Positions 35,940-50,503 of a DNA stretch of 64,000 nt are shown one piece after another. The notes under the pieces were generated by a model that had not been told where the DNA came from, ran no database searches, and worked only from the letters and a program-made list of their open reading frames with translations. The number at the start of each line of letters is the position of its first letter. The stretch's first letter is position 1. Origin of the DNA: Loripinus fragilis (Eukaryota > Mollusca > Bivalvia > Lucinida > Lucinidae); assembly GCA_964019695.1 (NCBI GenBank), contig OZ026522.1:20390477-20454476 (forward strand), given 5' to 3'. The translations under genes and the position numbers were made by a program.

Positions 35940-38900
35940 CGTACATGTCCAACTATCCATTGCGGCTAGGGGCTAGATTTTGATATATACCTTCATCTAC
36001 TACCATACTTTGGGTATGCAAACACTGTAGACTCTGGATAAAATGGGTGACTGTACAGATTCGTATAAGCCCTCGTTGTAATTCTTAAAATCTATAAGTT
36101 GGATTGTTACAACTGACAATGAAGATTTTTCACAGGTTATTACAGAAAAAGTGACTTTCTCTTCATTTTGGTTCTTGAAGGACAGGTTTACTATGAGGAG
36201 CCAAACGAGATGAGGTCGTTACCTGCAAGCAAACTACAAGGAAATAGATAAGACTGTAAAGAAGCGAATCCTTCTCCTAAGTCTTAATGTTGCACTGTTC
36301 ACAGAGCTTATGTGTCTGTCCTGTGTCCTTCCAAGGTTATGCCAGTAGATACGTATACTGGCCAGGTCATGAGAGTTTAGTACTTATCGCCTCACCAAAA
36401 ATATAGATGAAGGTTCAAGCCAAACTTTATGGCTAGTTCATGAGAGTTTAGTACATATCGCATATGCGAGCAGCGAAGGCTCAGGTGAGCCTGAAAATTT
36501 AAGCAGTATCATCACAACCTTTGCTGCTCGCACTGAAACAAAGAAGCGATGAAGATGAAGGTCCAGGCCCACCAACTTTGTCCCTTCTAAGGCGGTGGTT
36601 CTGTTGTTGTTGATTAATTCTTTAATGTTTCTCCCATTGAATTGTGGGGACTCCGTTAGTTAGGCATTACTTAGTGTTCTTTCTAGTTATGCAACCATCT
36701 TGACGAGGAAGAGAAAACATGATACCTTACTTTAACTTTCTTCCTACTATAAATGCCCTGTGACTGCTCCTCGTGGTGCCGTGGGTTGGTCTGAAGTGTG
36801 TAATTGTGGGACTTCCTGATCATACTCACTTACGTATTATTGGCAAGTTCATGAGAATTCGGTACTTATTGCATAAACGAACATCATAGGATCATACGAG
36901 ACTGCACATTGGTACAGTCTCGCCTGAGCTTTGCAAATCGCACTAAAAAGAAGGGATGTAGATGAAGGCTCAAGTCTAATTTTATAGGCCAATTCAAGAA
37001 AGTTTGGTACTTGTCACATATGCGAGCAGCGGAGAATCAGGCGAGACTGAACATTTGCGCAGTATCGTCAAGGCCTTTGCAAATCACATTAAAAAGAAGG
37101 GATGTAGATGATGGCTCAGTCAAGTTTTATAAGCTTGGTACTTAACGCATATGCGAGTAGCGAATCCCTAAAAGAAGGGATATAGATGAAGGCTCAGGCC
37201 AACAGTTTAGGGACCGTTCATGAACGTTTGGTACAAGTCACATATGCGAGCAGCGAGGGCCCAGGCGAGCGTGTACATTCCTGCATTATAGGGTACCTAA
37301 AACAACAAAGGAGAAAATAGTAGCAGACGGCAACTTCGTGGCTTGTAGGTTAAGGGATGTACTCTTTGCATGCTAATAAATTGTACAGGCCTTTTTTCGC
37401 CTGCTGTTGTTTTACCTAAAATCAACTCCTTTCAAAAAGTTTTTGAGGGATACCGTCAGAATGCATGACAAACAGTTCGAATCCAGATTAGGCCCAATTT
37501 TTTGTCAGGTCTGATCTAAGTCACAACTGTTTGCAAAGGTTATCAATAGATAAGCAGGACACATTTATTGCCAAACGCGCACATGCAAGAAACGTGCAGA
37601 GAACATTCCTAGTTATAGCACATGAAATGTGCATGTTCTTTTGTGATCAGGTGTCCGTGCACAAACAATCACTGCTATTTAAGTCCATGCAAACTAGCTG
37701 ATTTGACGCATCTGCATCTTTATTCAGGATAATGCTTGAACTTGTCTCTTCCTATAAGTGACAAGATTTGTTATCCACCATCAAGAAAAGTGAAAATACA
37801 CCCTGCCTTGACGAATTTGGCTTCTCGACATGCCCAAAAGTAAACCGGAAATCAGACCAGCGTCATACGTTACCATGGTAGTCGGCTCTATTTACTGTGA
37901 CAAAATAGTCCACACAAAGATCCATTTGCTTTCAACAACACGACAAACATGCATCAATTCATACTCCTATGAAAGTTTAAATTCCAATTGAGCATTCACT
38001 TACCGAGTAGAGGGCACAGGAACTGTGCATTTCAAATAATAAAAGGTACTATTTTCGTGGGCTACCAAAGTAGAAATTTCCTTTTATAAGCCGAACTCCC
38101 CAACAGTACCAACCTTCGGTTCAGTCAATATTGGTATCGATGCAAGGTTATAACACCAATATAACGATACATCGATGTTCTTTCATCATTGCTGTTTTTA
38201 CCAAGTAATTCTATCAATTTGATTAGGATAAATGCAGTCATTCTTATTCGACTACATTGATGCACAGGCTCACTGGAGCCTTCGCATTTTGCCTCTGCTA
38301 TCAGGCATATGACGAGCTGTCCTATATTGTATATAGGAGACAAGTGTCCAGATAAGTGTGCAGGGTACTTATTCATTTGGTCAAAATAAGGAGCCTTGGT
38401 GAACGCCTTATACTGTTTACTTTAATTATTAAACAAATGAAGAAGAAACTCATTTTAAATAAAGAAATACTGCCTGTAGTATGTACTTTTCTAAAGACAG
38501 TACCTGTTTAGTCGTTTATCATTTGAAAAAATTTGAAGAAAGAGACGACTCAAATCAGATTGAGGCCTCGTTAATCTGAATCTAAAACTATTTAACATAT
38601 ATTTTAAGCTATCAGTGTATAAATGTACCAATTCTGAATATTAAAGCTGTCCTCCATAAAATTGTAAATGCCAAAATCAAAGTTTGAAAAAAGGCATATG
38701 ATCATTTGGATGTTAGATTCTCTGATGTTATATAGAAAGGGTAATGCTGGCTTGTTTCCCCAATAATAACTCATCTCCCATTGAATACCAGTATTAATTG
38801 GTAACCACCCAGGGAGTTCCACCACCCCAATGTAAAAAAATGCCCAGACCAACCCAGGACCCATCCGGAAAAAAATAAAAAGATTTAAAAAAAATAAATA

Positions 38901-39343
38901 AAAAAGTAAAAAAAAAAAATAATAAAAAAAAATGGAAAGAGGGAGCTGTCTTTGCGAATCCTCCCTCGGAGGATCCGCTTGTTGACGAGCCTTCATAGGA
39001 AAAAGGCTCGTAAGGCGTGGCCTAGAGCGTCATAACATACTGGTATGTTCAAATTCAGTGGTAATTAAGTATGCCAGAAATATTAAATAAGTAGCGTTAG
39101 TATTTGTAAATAACATAATGAATATAGCATTCTATGATATTTGCTTCATTAATTTGAAGACAGAACTGTAATACAGCTTGAAATTTCAACGTTGTGAAAT
39201 TTCTTTGGGGCAAATCGATTATATTGTCTTGTTTTTGCTAAATTTGGGATTTAAATTGCTTAAACACCAAGAGTGATGTCCCTTTAAACAAAAATCTACA
39301 CAAATCACTTACTTAAAGAAATGTTAATCCTTTACATTAATAG

Positions 39344-39470
39344 GCCCAGATAGCTCAGGGGCAAGGTAGGCTTTCTCCAAAACCAACCTCAGCTCTTGAA
39401 CATCAAAGCTATGGGTTCGAATCCCACAAAATCCATTTAGACCAAAAAAGAGAAAAAAACATTTTTTTTT
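39344..39470 (+). repeat. tRNA-derived Pol III-type element, unit 7
   Basis: Box A intact, box B at 39414-39424, T9 terminator at 39462-39470. Confidence 0.75.
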
Positions 39471-40640
39471 ACTTTTTATATGAGCAGATTATACATGGAA
39501 ACAATCAATATCTTTATTTTTGTATAACCGTTGTAATTGCGAAATCAGGATACTAATTGATGAGATTTGAAATAAGCAGTAAACGTGTACATATCGTTTT
39601 AGAACCGTGACATACGACAATGGCTGTTGAGCAAATGCGAAGACCAAATGACACACTTACCAGCCACACATACAATATTTGACCATCTCTGTGGAACTAT
39701 GCAAGCTAATGCGAATCTTTGTTTTAGGCATATGCTAACTATCACATTTCCTGCATTGGGTATTCACGGAAGAGACCGTTAGAAAATGATACATGTACCT
39801 ATATCAATATGCGTACAGTTATTCATTAAATGAGCATACGTATTTATCTAGTGAGGCTGGTTCTAGTTTATAAAGGTGAACCTTCATATACCACCATACT
39901 TTGTGTATGCTGATAGTGGTGGCTCTGTTAAGTCTATGCAGATGCGCTGGTTCGTTCAAACACTTCCTTGGCGTCCATGTGCAAAAAGCCTACTGCAAAA
40001 TTAGTGCTTATTGCTGGGCGTTCAGCAAAGGCCCTGGTCAGCCTGCTGCACATATGCGCAGTCTCGCCAGAGCCTTCGCTCAACGTGTGAATGTATCTGT
40101 TGCAAATACTTTAAACGCGTGTGTGAAACTGTCCTGGAGTTTGGTGTGCCAGTGCAAACAGTGAAAGATCTGCAAAGGCTGCTCAGATGTTTGTTCTCAT
40201 TTGAAAATGTCGCCCATTTTGTGAGATATTTGTACTTATCTCATGTGTATCCAGTATTGGCTGAAACCAGCCAGCACATCTGTGCAATCTTGCAAGAGCA
40301 TTTACTGTTTGCACACAGTGTACTTATCGCATATGCACATACATGTAACCATTTTTAACATGCAGACGCAACTATCCAGTAGGCTTCAGTTCTATTTTTG
40401 GTGTATAAAGGTTTTGTGCGCACGCATTGAACGCGCTTGTGAGAATGTGTGGATTGTCAAACTCATTTGAGTCTTCACTGGTTGCACATCAGTAACAAAC
40501 CTGCCAATGAAAATTTTAAAGTACTCTTTACATGCGAGACCAAAGAAGGCACATGTGATCCTGGCCAGCTGTGCAGTCTCTTCAGATCATTCGACTGCTC
40601 GTCGTATAATCGCACTTATCGCACGTGCGTCAAACCCTTC

Positions 40641-40794
40641 TTTAACTCTTTGCATGCTGGGTAATATTTCCTGCATTTGTTGACGTCTGCTGCCTTTTTT
40701 CAAAATTAACTTTTTTTTGTCGGTCCCGATCTGGGTCCAAACTGCTTGCATAGGTTACCAGCAAGTATGCTATGCTAGTAAGGAAAGAGTTAAA
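40641..40794. mobile_element. MITE-like element, unit 8
   Basis: 154 bp, terminal repeats intact. Confidence 0.7.
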
Positions 40795-43700
40795 CGTACA
40801 TGTCCAACTATCCATTGCGGCTAGGGGCTAGATTTTGATATATACCTTCATCTACTACCATACTTTGGGTATGCAAACACTGTAGACTCTGGATAAAATG
40901 GGTGACTGTACAGATTCGTATAAGCCCTCGTTGTAATTCTTAAAATCTATAAGTTGGATTGTTACAACTGACAATGAAGATTTTTCACAGGTTATTACAG
41001 AAAAAGTGACTTTCTCTTCATTTTGGTTCTTGAAGGACAGGTTTACTATGAGGAGCCAAACGAGATGAGGTCGTTACCTGGGAGCAAACTACAAGGAAAT
41101 AGATAAGACTGTAAAGAAGCGAATCCTTCTCCTAAGTCTTAATGTTGCACTGTTCACAGAGCTTATGTGTCTGTCCTGTGTCCTTCCAAGGTTATGCCAG
41201 TAGATACGTATACTGGCCAGGTCATGAGAGTTTAGTACTTATCGCCTCACCAAAAATATAGATGAAGGTTCAAGCCAAACTTTATGGCTAGTTCATGAGA
41301 GTTTAGTACATATCGCATATGCGAGCAGCGAAGGCTCAGGTGAGCCTGAAAATTTAAGCCGTATCATCACAACCTTTGCTGCTCGCACTGAAACAAAGAA
41401 GCGATGAAGATGAAGGTCCAGGCCCACCAACTTTGTCCCTTCTAAGGCGGTGGTTCTGTTGTTGTTGATTAATTCTTTAATGTTTCTCCCATTGAATTGT
41501 GGGGACTCCGTTAGTTAGGCATTACTTAGTGTTCTTTCTAGTTATGCAACCATCTTGACGAGGAAGAGAAAACATGATACCTTACTTTAACTTTCTTCCT
41601 ACTATAAATGCCCTGTGACTGCTCCTCGTGGTGCCGTGGGTTGGTCTGAAGTGTGTAATTGTGGGACTTCCTGATCATACTCACTTACGTATTATTGGCA
41701 AGTTCATGAGAATTGGTACTTATTGCATAAACGAACATCATAGGATCATACGAGACTGCACATTGGTACAGTCTCGCCTGAGCTTTGCAAATCGCACTAA
41801 AAAGAAGGGACGTAGATGAAGGCTCAAGTCTAATTTTATAGGCCAATTCAAGAAAGTTTGGTACTTGTCACATATGCGAGCAGCGGAGAATCAGGCGAGA
41901 CTGAACATTTGCGCAGTATCGTCAAGGCCTTTGCAAATCACATTAAAAAGAAGGGATGTAGATGATGGCTCAGTCAAGTTTTATAAGCTTGGTACTTAAC
42001 GCATATGCGAGTAGTGAATCCCTAAAAGAAGGGATATAGATGAAGGCTCAGGCCAACAGTTTAGGGACCGTTCATGAACGTTTGGTACAAGTCACATATG
42101 CGAGCAGCGAGGGCCCAGGCGAGCGTGTACATTCCTGCATTATAGGGTACCTAAAACAACAAAGGAGAAAATAGTAGCAGACGGCAACTTCGTGGCTTGT
42201 AGGTTAAGGGATGTACTCTTTGCATGCTAATTAATTGTACAGGCCTTTTTTCGCCTGCTGTTGTTTTACCTAAAATCAACTCCTTTCAAAAAGTTTTTGA
42301 GGGATACCGTCAGAATGCATGACAAACAGTTCGAATCCAGATTAGGCCCAATTTTTTGTCAGGTCTGATCTAAGTCACAACTGTTTGCAAAGGTTATCAA
42401 TAGATAAGCAGGACACATTTATTGCCAAACGCGCACATGCAAGAAACGTGCAGAGAACATTCCTAGTTATAGCACATGAAATGTGCATGTTCTTTTGTGA
42501 TCAGGTGTCCGTGCACAAACAATCACTGCTATTTAAGTCCATGCAAACTAGCTGATTTGACGCATCTGCATCTTTATTCAGGATAATGCTTGAACTTGTC
42601 TCTTCCTATAAGTGACAAGATTTGTTATCCACCATCAAGAAAAGTGAAAATACACCCTGCCTTGACGAATTTGGCTTCTCGACATGCCCAAAAGTAAACC
42701 GGAAATCAGACCAGCGTCATACGTTACCATGGTAGTCGGCTCTATTTACTGTGACAAAATAGTCCACACAAAGATCCATTTGCTTTCAACAACACGACAA
42801 ACATGCATCAATTCATACTCCTATGAAAGTTTAAATTCCAATTGAGCATTCACTTACCGAGTAGAGGGCACAGGAACTGTGCATTTCAAATAATAAAAGG
42901 TACTATTTTCGTGGGCTACCAAAGTAGAAATTTCCTTTTATAAGCCGAACTCCCCAACAGTACCAACCTTCGGTTCAGTCAATATTGGTATCGATGCAAG
43001 GTTATAACACCAATATAACGATACATCGATGTTCTTTCATCATTGCTGTTTTTACCAAGTAATTCTATCAATTTGATTAGGATAAATGCAGTCATTCTTA
43101 TTCGACTACATTGATGCACAGGCTCACTGGAGCCTTCGCATTTTGCCTCTGCTATCAGGCATATGACGAGCTGTCCTATATTGTATATAGGAGACAAGTG
43201 TCCAGATAAGTGTGCAGGGTACTTATTCATTTGGTCAAAATAAGGAGCCTTGGTGAACGCCTTATACTGTTTACTTTAATTATTAAACAAATGAAGAAGA
43301 AACTCATTTTAAATAAAGAAATACTGCCTGTAGTATGTACTTTTCTAAAGACAGTACCTGTTTAGTCGTTTATCATTTGAAAAAATTTGAAGAAAGAGAC
43401 GACTCAAATCAGATTGAGGCCTCGTTAATCTGAATCTAAAACTATTTAACATATATTTTAAGCTATCAGTGTATAAATGTACCAATTCTGAATATTAAAG
43501 CTGTCCTCCATAAAATTGTAAATGCCAAAATCAAAGTTTGAAAAAAGGCATATGATCATTTGGATGTTAGATTCTCTGATGTTATATAGAAAGGGTAATG
43601 CTGGCTTGTTTCCCCAATAATAACTCATCTCCCATTGAATACCAGTATTAATTGGTAACCACCCAGGGAGTTCCACCACCCCAATGTAAAAAAATGCCCA

Positions 43701-44197
43701 GACCAACCCAGGACCCATCCGGAAAAAAATAAAAAGATTTAAAAAAAATAAATAAAAAAGTAAAAAAAAAAAATAATAAAAAAAAATGGAAAGAGGGAGC
43801 TGTCTTTGCGAATCCTCCCTCGGAGGATCCGCTTGTTGACGAGCCTTCATAGGAAAAAGGCTCGTAAGGCGTGGCCTAGAGCGTCATAACATACTGGTAT
43901 GTTCAAATTCAGTGGTAATTAAGTATGCCAGAAATATTAAATAAGTAGCGTTAGTATTTGTAAATAACATAATGAATATAGCATTCTATGATATTTGCTT
44001 CATTAATTTGAAGACAGAACTGTAATACAGCTTGAAATTTCAACGTTGTGAAATTTCTTTGGGGCAAATCGATTATATTGTCTTGTTTTTGCTAAATTTG
44101 GGATTTAAATTGCTTAAACACCAAGAGTGATGTCCCTTTAAACAAAAATCTACACAAATCACTTACTTAAAGAAATGTTAATCCTTTACATTAATAG

Positions 44198-44324
44198 GCC
44201 CAGATAGCTCAGGGGCAAGGTAGGCTTTCTCCAAAACCAACCTCAGCTCTTGAACATCAAAGCTATGGGTTCGAATCCCACAAAATCCATTTAGACCAAA
44301 AAAGAGAAAAAAACATTTTTTTTT
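44198..44324 (+). repeat. tRNA-derived Pol III-type element, unit 8
   Basis: Box A intact, box B at 44268-44278, T9 terminator at 44316-44324. Confidence 0.75.
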
Positions 44325-45494
44325 ACTTTTTATATGAGCAGATTATACATGGAAACAATCAATATCTTTATTTTTGTATAACCGTTGTAATTGCGAAATC
44401 AGGATACTAATTGATGAGATTTGAAATAAGCAGTAAACGTGTACATATCGTTTTAGAACCGTGACATACGACAATGGCTGTTGAGCAAATGCGAAGACCA
44501 AATGACACACTTACCAGCCACACATACAATATTTGACCATCTCTGTGGAACTATGCAAGCTAATGCGAATCTTTGTTTTAGGCATATGCTAACTATCACA
44601 TTTCCTGCATTGGGTATTCACGGAAGAGACCGTTAGAAAATGATACATGTACCTATATCAATATGCGTACAGTTATTCATTAAATGAGCATACGTATTTA
44701 TCTAGTGAGGCTGGTTCTAGTTTATAAAGGTGAACCTTCATATACCACCATACTTTGTGTATGCTGATAGTGGTGGCTCTGTTAAGTCTATGCAGATGCG
44801 CTGGTTCGTTCAAACACTTCCTTGGCGTCCATGTGCAAAAAGCCTACTGCAAAATTAGTGCTTATTGCTGGGCGTTCAGCAAAGGCCCTGGTCAGCCTGC
44901 TGCACATATGCGCAGTCTCGCCAGAGCCTTCGCTCAACGTGTGAATGTATCTGTTGCAAATACTTTAAACGCGTGTGTGAAACTGTCCTGGAGTTTGGTG
45001 TGCCAGTGCAAACAGTGAAAGATCTGCAAAGGCTGCTCAGATGTTTGTTCTCATTTGAAAATGTCGCCCATTTTGTGAGATATTTGTACTTATCTCATGT
45101 GTATCCAGTATTGGCTGAAACCAGCCAGCACATCTGTGCAATCTTGCAAGAGCATTTACTGTTTGCACACAGTGTACTTATCGCATATGCACATACATGT
45201 AACCATTTTTAACATGCAGACGCAACTATCCAGTAGGCTTCAGTTCTATTTTTGGTGTATAAAGGTTTTGTGCGCACGCATTGAACGCGCTTGTGAGAAT
45301 GTGTGGATTGTCAAACTCATTTGAGTCTTCACTGGTTGCACATCAGTAACAAACCTGCCAATGAAAATTTTAAAGTATTCTTTACATGCGAGACCAAAGA
45401 AGGCACATGTGATCCTGGCCAGCTGTGCAGTCTCTTCAGATCATTCGACTGCTCGTCGTATAATCGCACTTATCGCACGTGCGTCAAACCCTTC

Positions 45495-45648
45495 TTTAAC
45501 TCTTTGCATGCTGGGTAATATTTCCTGCATTTGTTGACGTCTGCTGCCTTTTTTCAAAATTAACTTTTTTTTGTCGGTCCCGATCTGGGTCCAAACTGCT
45601 TGCATAGGTTACCAGCAAGTATGCTATGCTAGTAAGGAAAGAGTTAAA
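45495..45648. mobile_element. MITE-like element, unit 9
   Basis: 154 bp, terminal repeats intact. Confidence 0.7.
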
Positions 45649-48600
45649 CGTACATGTCCAACTATCCATTGCGGCTAGGGGCTAGATTTTGATATATACC
45701 TTCATCTACTACCATACTTTGGGTATGCAAACACTGTAGACTCTGGATAAAATGGGTGACTGTACAGATTCGTATAAGCCCTCGTTGTAATTCTTAAAAT
45801 CTATAAGTTGGATTGTTACAACTGACAATGAAGATTTTTCACAGGTTATTACAGAAAAAGTGACTTTCTCTTCATTATGGTTCTTGAAGGACAGGTTTAC
45901 TATGAGGAGCCAAACGAGATGAGGTCGTTACCTGCAAGCAAACTACAAGGAAATAGATAAGACTGTAAAGAAGCGAATCCTTCTCCTAAGTCTTAATGTT
46001 GCACTGTTCACAGAGCTTATGTGTCTGTCCTGTGTCCTTCCAAGGTTATGCCAGTAGATACGTATACTGGCCAGGTCATGAGAGTTTAGTACTTATCGCC
46101 TCACCAAAAATATAGATGAAGGTTCAAGCCAAACTTTATGGCTAGTTCATGAGAGTTTAGTACATATCGCATATGCGAGCAGCGAAGGCTCAGGTGAGCC
46201 TGAAAATTTAAGCAGTATCATCACAACCTTTGCTGCTCGCACTGAAACAAAGAAGCGATGAAGATGAAGGTCCAGGCCCACCAACTTTGTCCCTTCTAAG
46301 GCGGTGGTTCTGTTGTTGTTGATTAATTCTTTAATGTTTCTCCCATTGAATTGTGGGGACTCCGTTAGTTAGGCATTACTTAGTGTTCTTTCTAGTTATG
46401 CAACCATCTTGACGAGGAAGAGAAAACATGATACCTTACTTTAACTTTCTTCCTACTATAAATGCCCTGTGACTGCTCCTCGTGGTGCCGTGGGTTGGTC
46501 TGAAGTGTGTAATTGTGGGACTTCCTGATCATACTCACTTACGTATTATTGGCAAGTTCATGAGAATTCGGTACTTATTGCATAAACGAACATCATAGGA
46601 TCATACGAGACTGCACATTGGTACAGTCTCGCCTGAGCTTTGCAAATCGCACTAAAAAGAAGGGATGTAGATGAAGGCTCAAGTCTAATTTTATAGGCCA
46701 ATTCAAGAAAGTTTGGTACTTGTCACATATGCGAGCAGCGGAGAATCAGGCGAGACTGAACATTTGCGCAGTATCGTCAAGGCCTTTGCAAATCACATTA
46801 AAAAGAAGGGATGTAGATGATGGCTCAGTCAAGTTTTATAAGCTTGGTACTTAACGCATATGCGAGTAGCGAATCCCTAAAAGAAGGGATATAGATGAAG
46901 GCTCAGGCCAACAGTTTAGGGACCGTTCATGAACGTTTGGTACAAGTCACATATGCGAGCAGCGAGGGCCCAGGCGAGCGTGTACATTCCTGCATTATAG
47001 GGTACCTAAAACAACAAAGGAGAAAATAGTAGCAGACGGCAACTTCGTGGCTTGTAGGTTAAGGGATGTACTCTTTGCATGCTAATTAATTGTACAGGCC
47101 TTTTTTCGCCTGCTGTTGTTTTACCTAAAATCAACTCCTTTCAAAAAGTTTTTGAGGGATACCGTCAGAATGCATGACAAACAGTTCGAATCCAGATTAG
47201 GCCCAATTTTTTGTCAGGTCTGATCTAAGTCACAACTGTTTGCAAAGGTTATCAATAGATAAGCAGGACACATTTATTGCCAAACGCGCACATGCAAGAA
47301 ACGTGCAGAGAACATTCCTAGTTATAGCACATGAAATGTGCATGTTCTTTTGTGATCAGGTGTCCGTGCACAAACAATCACTGCTATTTAAGTCCATGCA
47401 AACTAGCTGATTTGACGCATCTGCATCTTTATTCAGGATAATGCTTGAACTTGTCTCTTCCTATAAGTGACAAGATTTGTTATCCACCATCAAGAAAAGT
47501 GAAAATACACCCTGCCTTGACGAATTTGGCTTCTCGACATGCCCAAAAGTAAACCGGAAATCAGACCAGCGTCATACGTTACCATGGTAGTCGGCTCTAT
47601 TTACTGTGACAAAATAGTCCACACAAAGATCCATTTGCTTTCAACAACACGACAAACATGCATCAATTCATACTCCTATGAAAGTTTAAATTCCAATTGA
47701 GCATTCACTTACCGAGTAGAGGGCACAGGAACTGTGCATTTCAAATAATAAAAGGTACTATTTTCGTGGGCTACCAAAGTAGAAATTTCCTTTTATAAGC
47801 CGAACTCCCCAACAGTACCAACCTTCGGTTCAGTCAATATTGGTATCGATGCAAGGTTATAACACCAATATAACGATACATCGATGTTCTTTCATCATTG
47901 CTGTTTTTACCAAGTAATTCTATCAATTTGATTAGGATAAATGCAGTCATTCTTATTCGACTACATTGATGCACAGGCTCACTGGAGCCTTCGCATTTTG
48001 CCTCTGCTATCAGGCATATGACGAGCTGTCCTATATTGTATATAGGAGACAAGTGTCCAGATAAGTGTGCAGGGTACTTATTCATTTGGTCAAAATAAGG
48101 AGCCTTGGTGAACGCCTTATACTGTTTACTTTAATTATTAAACAAATGAAGAAGAAACTCATTTTAAATAAAGAAATACTGCCTGTAGTATGTACTTTTC
48201 TAAAGACAGTACCTGTTTAGTCGTTTATCATTTGAAAAAATTTGAAGAAAGAGACGACTCAAATCAGATTGAGGCCTCGTTAATCTGAATCTAAAACTAT
48301 TTAACATATATTTTAAGCTATCAGTGTATAAATGTACCAATTCTGAATATTAAAGCTGTCCTCCATAAAATTGTAAATGCCAAAATCAAAGTTTGAAAAA
48401 AGGCATATGATCATTTGGATGTTAGATTCTCTGATGTTATATAGAAAGGGTAATGCTGGCTTGTTTCCCCAATAATAACTCATCTCCCATTGAATACCAG
48501 TATTAATTGGTAACCACCCAGGGAGTTCCACCACCCCAATGTAAAAAAATGCCCAGACCAACCCAGGACCCATCCGGAAAAAAATAAAAAGATTTAAAAA

Positions 48601-49052
48601 AAATAAATAAAAAAGTAAAAAAAAAAAATAATAAAAAAAAATGGAAAGAGGGAGCTGTCTTTGCGAATCCTCCCTCGGAGGATCCGCTTGTTGACGAGCC
48701 TTCATAGGAAAAAGGCTCGTAAGGCGTGGCCTAGAGCGTCATAACATACTGGTATGTTCAAATTCAGTGGTAATTAAGTATGCCAGAAATATTAAATAAG
48801 TAGCGTTAGTAAATGTAATTAACATAATGAATATAGCATTCTATGATATTTGCTTCATTAATTTGAAGACAGAACTGTAATACAGCTTGAAATTTCAACG
48901 TTGTGAAATTTCTTTGGGGCAAATCGATTATATTGTCTTGTTTTTGCTAAATTTGGGATTTAAATTGCTTAAACACCAAGAGTGATGTCCCTTTAAACAA
49001 AAATCTACACAAATCACTTACTTAAAGAAATGTTAATCCTTTACATTAATAG

Positions 49053-49179
49053 GCCCAGATAGCTCAGGGGCAAGGTAGGCTTTCTCCAAAACCAACCTCA
49101 GCTCTTGAACATCAAAGCTATGGGTTCGAATCCCACAAAATCCATTTAGACCAAAAAAGAGAAAACAACTTTTTTTTTT
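49053..49179 (+). repeat. tRNA-derived Pol III-type element, unit 9
   Basis: Box A intact, box B at 49123-49133. Private AAAACAAC before the T10 terminator (49170-49179). Confidence 0.75.
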
Positions 49180-50349
49180 ACTTTTTATATGAGCAGATTA
49201 TACATGGAAACAATCAATATCTTTATTTTTGTATAACCGTTGTAATTGCGAAATCAGGATACTAATTGATGAGATTTGAAATAAGCAGTAAACGTGTACA
49301 TATCGTTTTAGAACCGTGACATACGACAATGGCTGTTGAGCAAATGCGAAGACCAAATGACACACTTACCAGCCACACATACAATATTTGACCATCTCTG
49401 TGGAACTATGCAAGCTAATGCGAATCTTTGTTTTAGGCATATGCTAACTTTCACATTTCCTGCATTGGGTATTCACGGAAGAGACCGTTAGAAAATGATA
49501 CATGTACCTATATCAATATGCGTACAGTTATTCATTAAATGAGCATACGTATTTATCTAGTGAGGCTGGTTCTAGTTTATAAAGGTGAACCTTCATATAC
49601 CACCATACTTTGTGTATGCTGATAGTGGTGGCTCTGTTAAGTCTATGCAGATGCGCTGGTTCGTTCAAACACTTCCTTGGCGTCCATGTGCAAAAAGCCT
49701 ACTGCAAAATTAGTGCTTATTGCTGGGCGTTCAGCAAAGGCCCTGGTCAGCCTGCTGCACATATGCGCAGTCTCGCCAGAGCCTTCGCTCAACGTGTGAA
49801 TGTATCTGTTGCAAATACTTTAAACGCGTGTGTGAAACTGTCCTGGAGTTTGGTGTGCCAGTGCAAACAGTGAAAGATCTGCAAAGGCTGCTCAGATGTT
49901 TGTTCTCATTTGAAAATGTCGCCCATTTTGTGAGATATTTGTACTTATCTCATGTGTATCCAGTATTGGCTGAAACCAGCCAGCACATCTGTGCAATCTT
50001 GCAAGAGCATTTACTGTTTGCACACAGTGTACTTATCGCATATGCACATACATGTAACCATTTTTAACATGCAGACGCAACTATCCAGTAGGCTTCAGTT
50101 CTATTTTTGGTGTATAAAGGTTTTGTGCGCACGCATTGAACGCGCTTGTGAGAATGTGTGGATTGTCAAACTCATTTGAGTCTTCACTGGTTGCACATCA
50201 GTAACAAACCTGCCAATGAAAATTTTAAAGTACTCTTTACATGCGAGACCAAAGAAGGCACATGTGATCCTGGCCAGCTGTGCAGTCTCTTCAGATCATT
50301 CGACTGCTCGTCGTATAATCGCACTTATCGCACGTGCGTCAAACCCTTC

Positions 50350-50503
50350 TTTAACTCTTTGCATGCTGGGTAATATTTCCTGCATTTGTTGACGTCTGCT
50401 GCCTTTTTTCAAAATTAACTTTTTTTTGTCGGTCCCGATCTGGGTCCAAACTGCTTGCATAGGTTACCAGCAAGTATGCTATGCTAGTAAGGAAAGAGTT
50501 AAA
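50350..50503. mobile_element. MITE-like element, unit 10
   Basis: 154 bp, terminal repeats intact. Confidence 0.7.

Larger units (their letters stand above)
35026..39880 (+). repeat. array unit 7 (4855 bp)
   Basis: Full unit. Carries the GGGATGT / GTAGCG pair otherwise typical of units 1, 2 and 9. Private changes GCAGCCTCTTC near 35720 and GCTAATAAATTG near 37373. Confidence 0.98.
39881..44734 (+). repeat. array unit 8 (4854 bp)
   Basis: Full unit. CCTGGGAGC for CCTGCAAGC near 41080, shared only with unit 10. Private loss of one C in GAGAATTGGTAC near 41713 (it opens a spurious short frame) and AAGCCGTATC near 41358. Confidence 0.98.
44735..49589 (+). repeat. array unit 9 (4855 bp)
   Basis: Full unit. 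AAAGTATTC for AAAGTACTC near 45377, shared only with unit 11. Private clustered change AGTAAATGTAATTAAC (others AGTATTTGTAAATAAC) near 48810; also CATTATGG near 45876 and AACTTTCAC near 49447. Confidence 0.98.
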
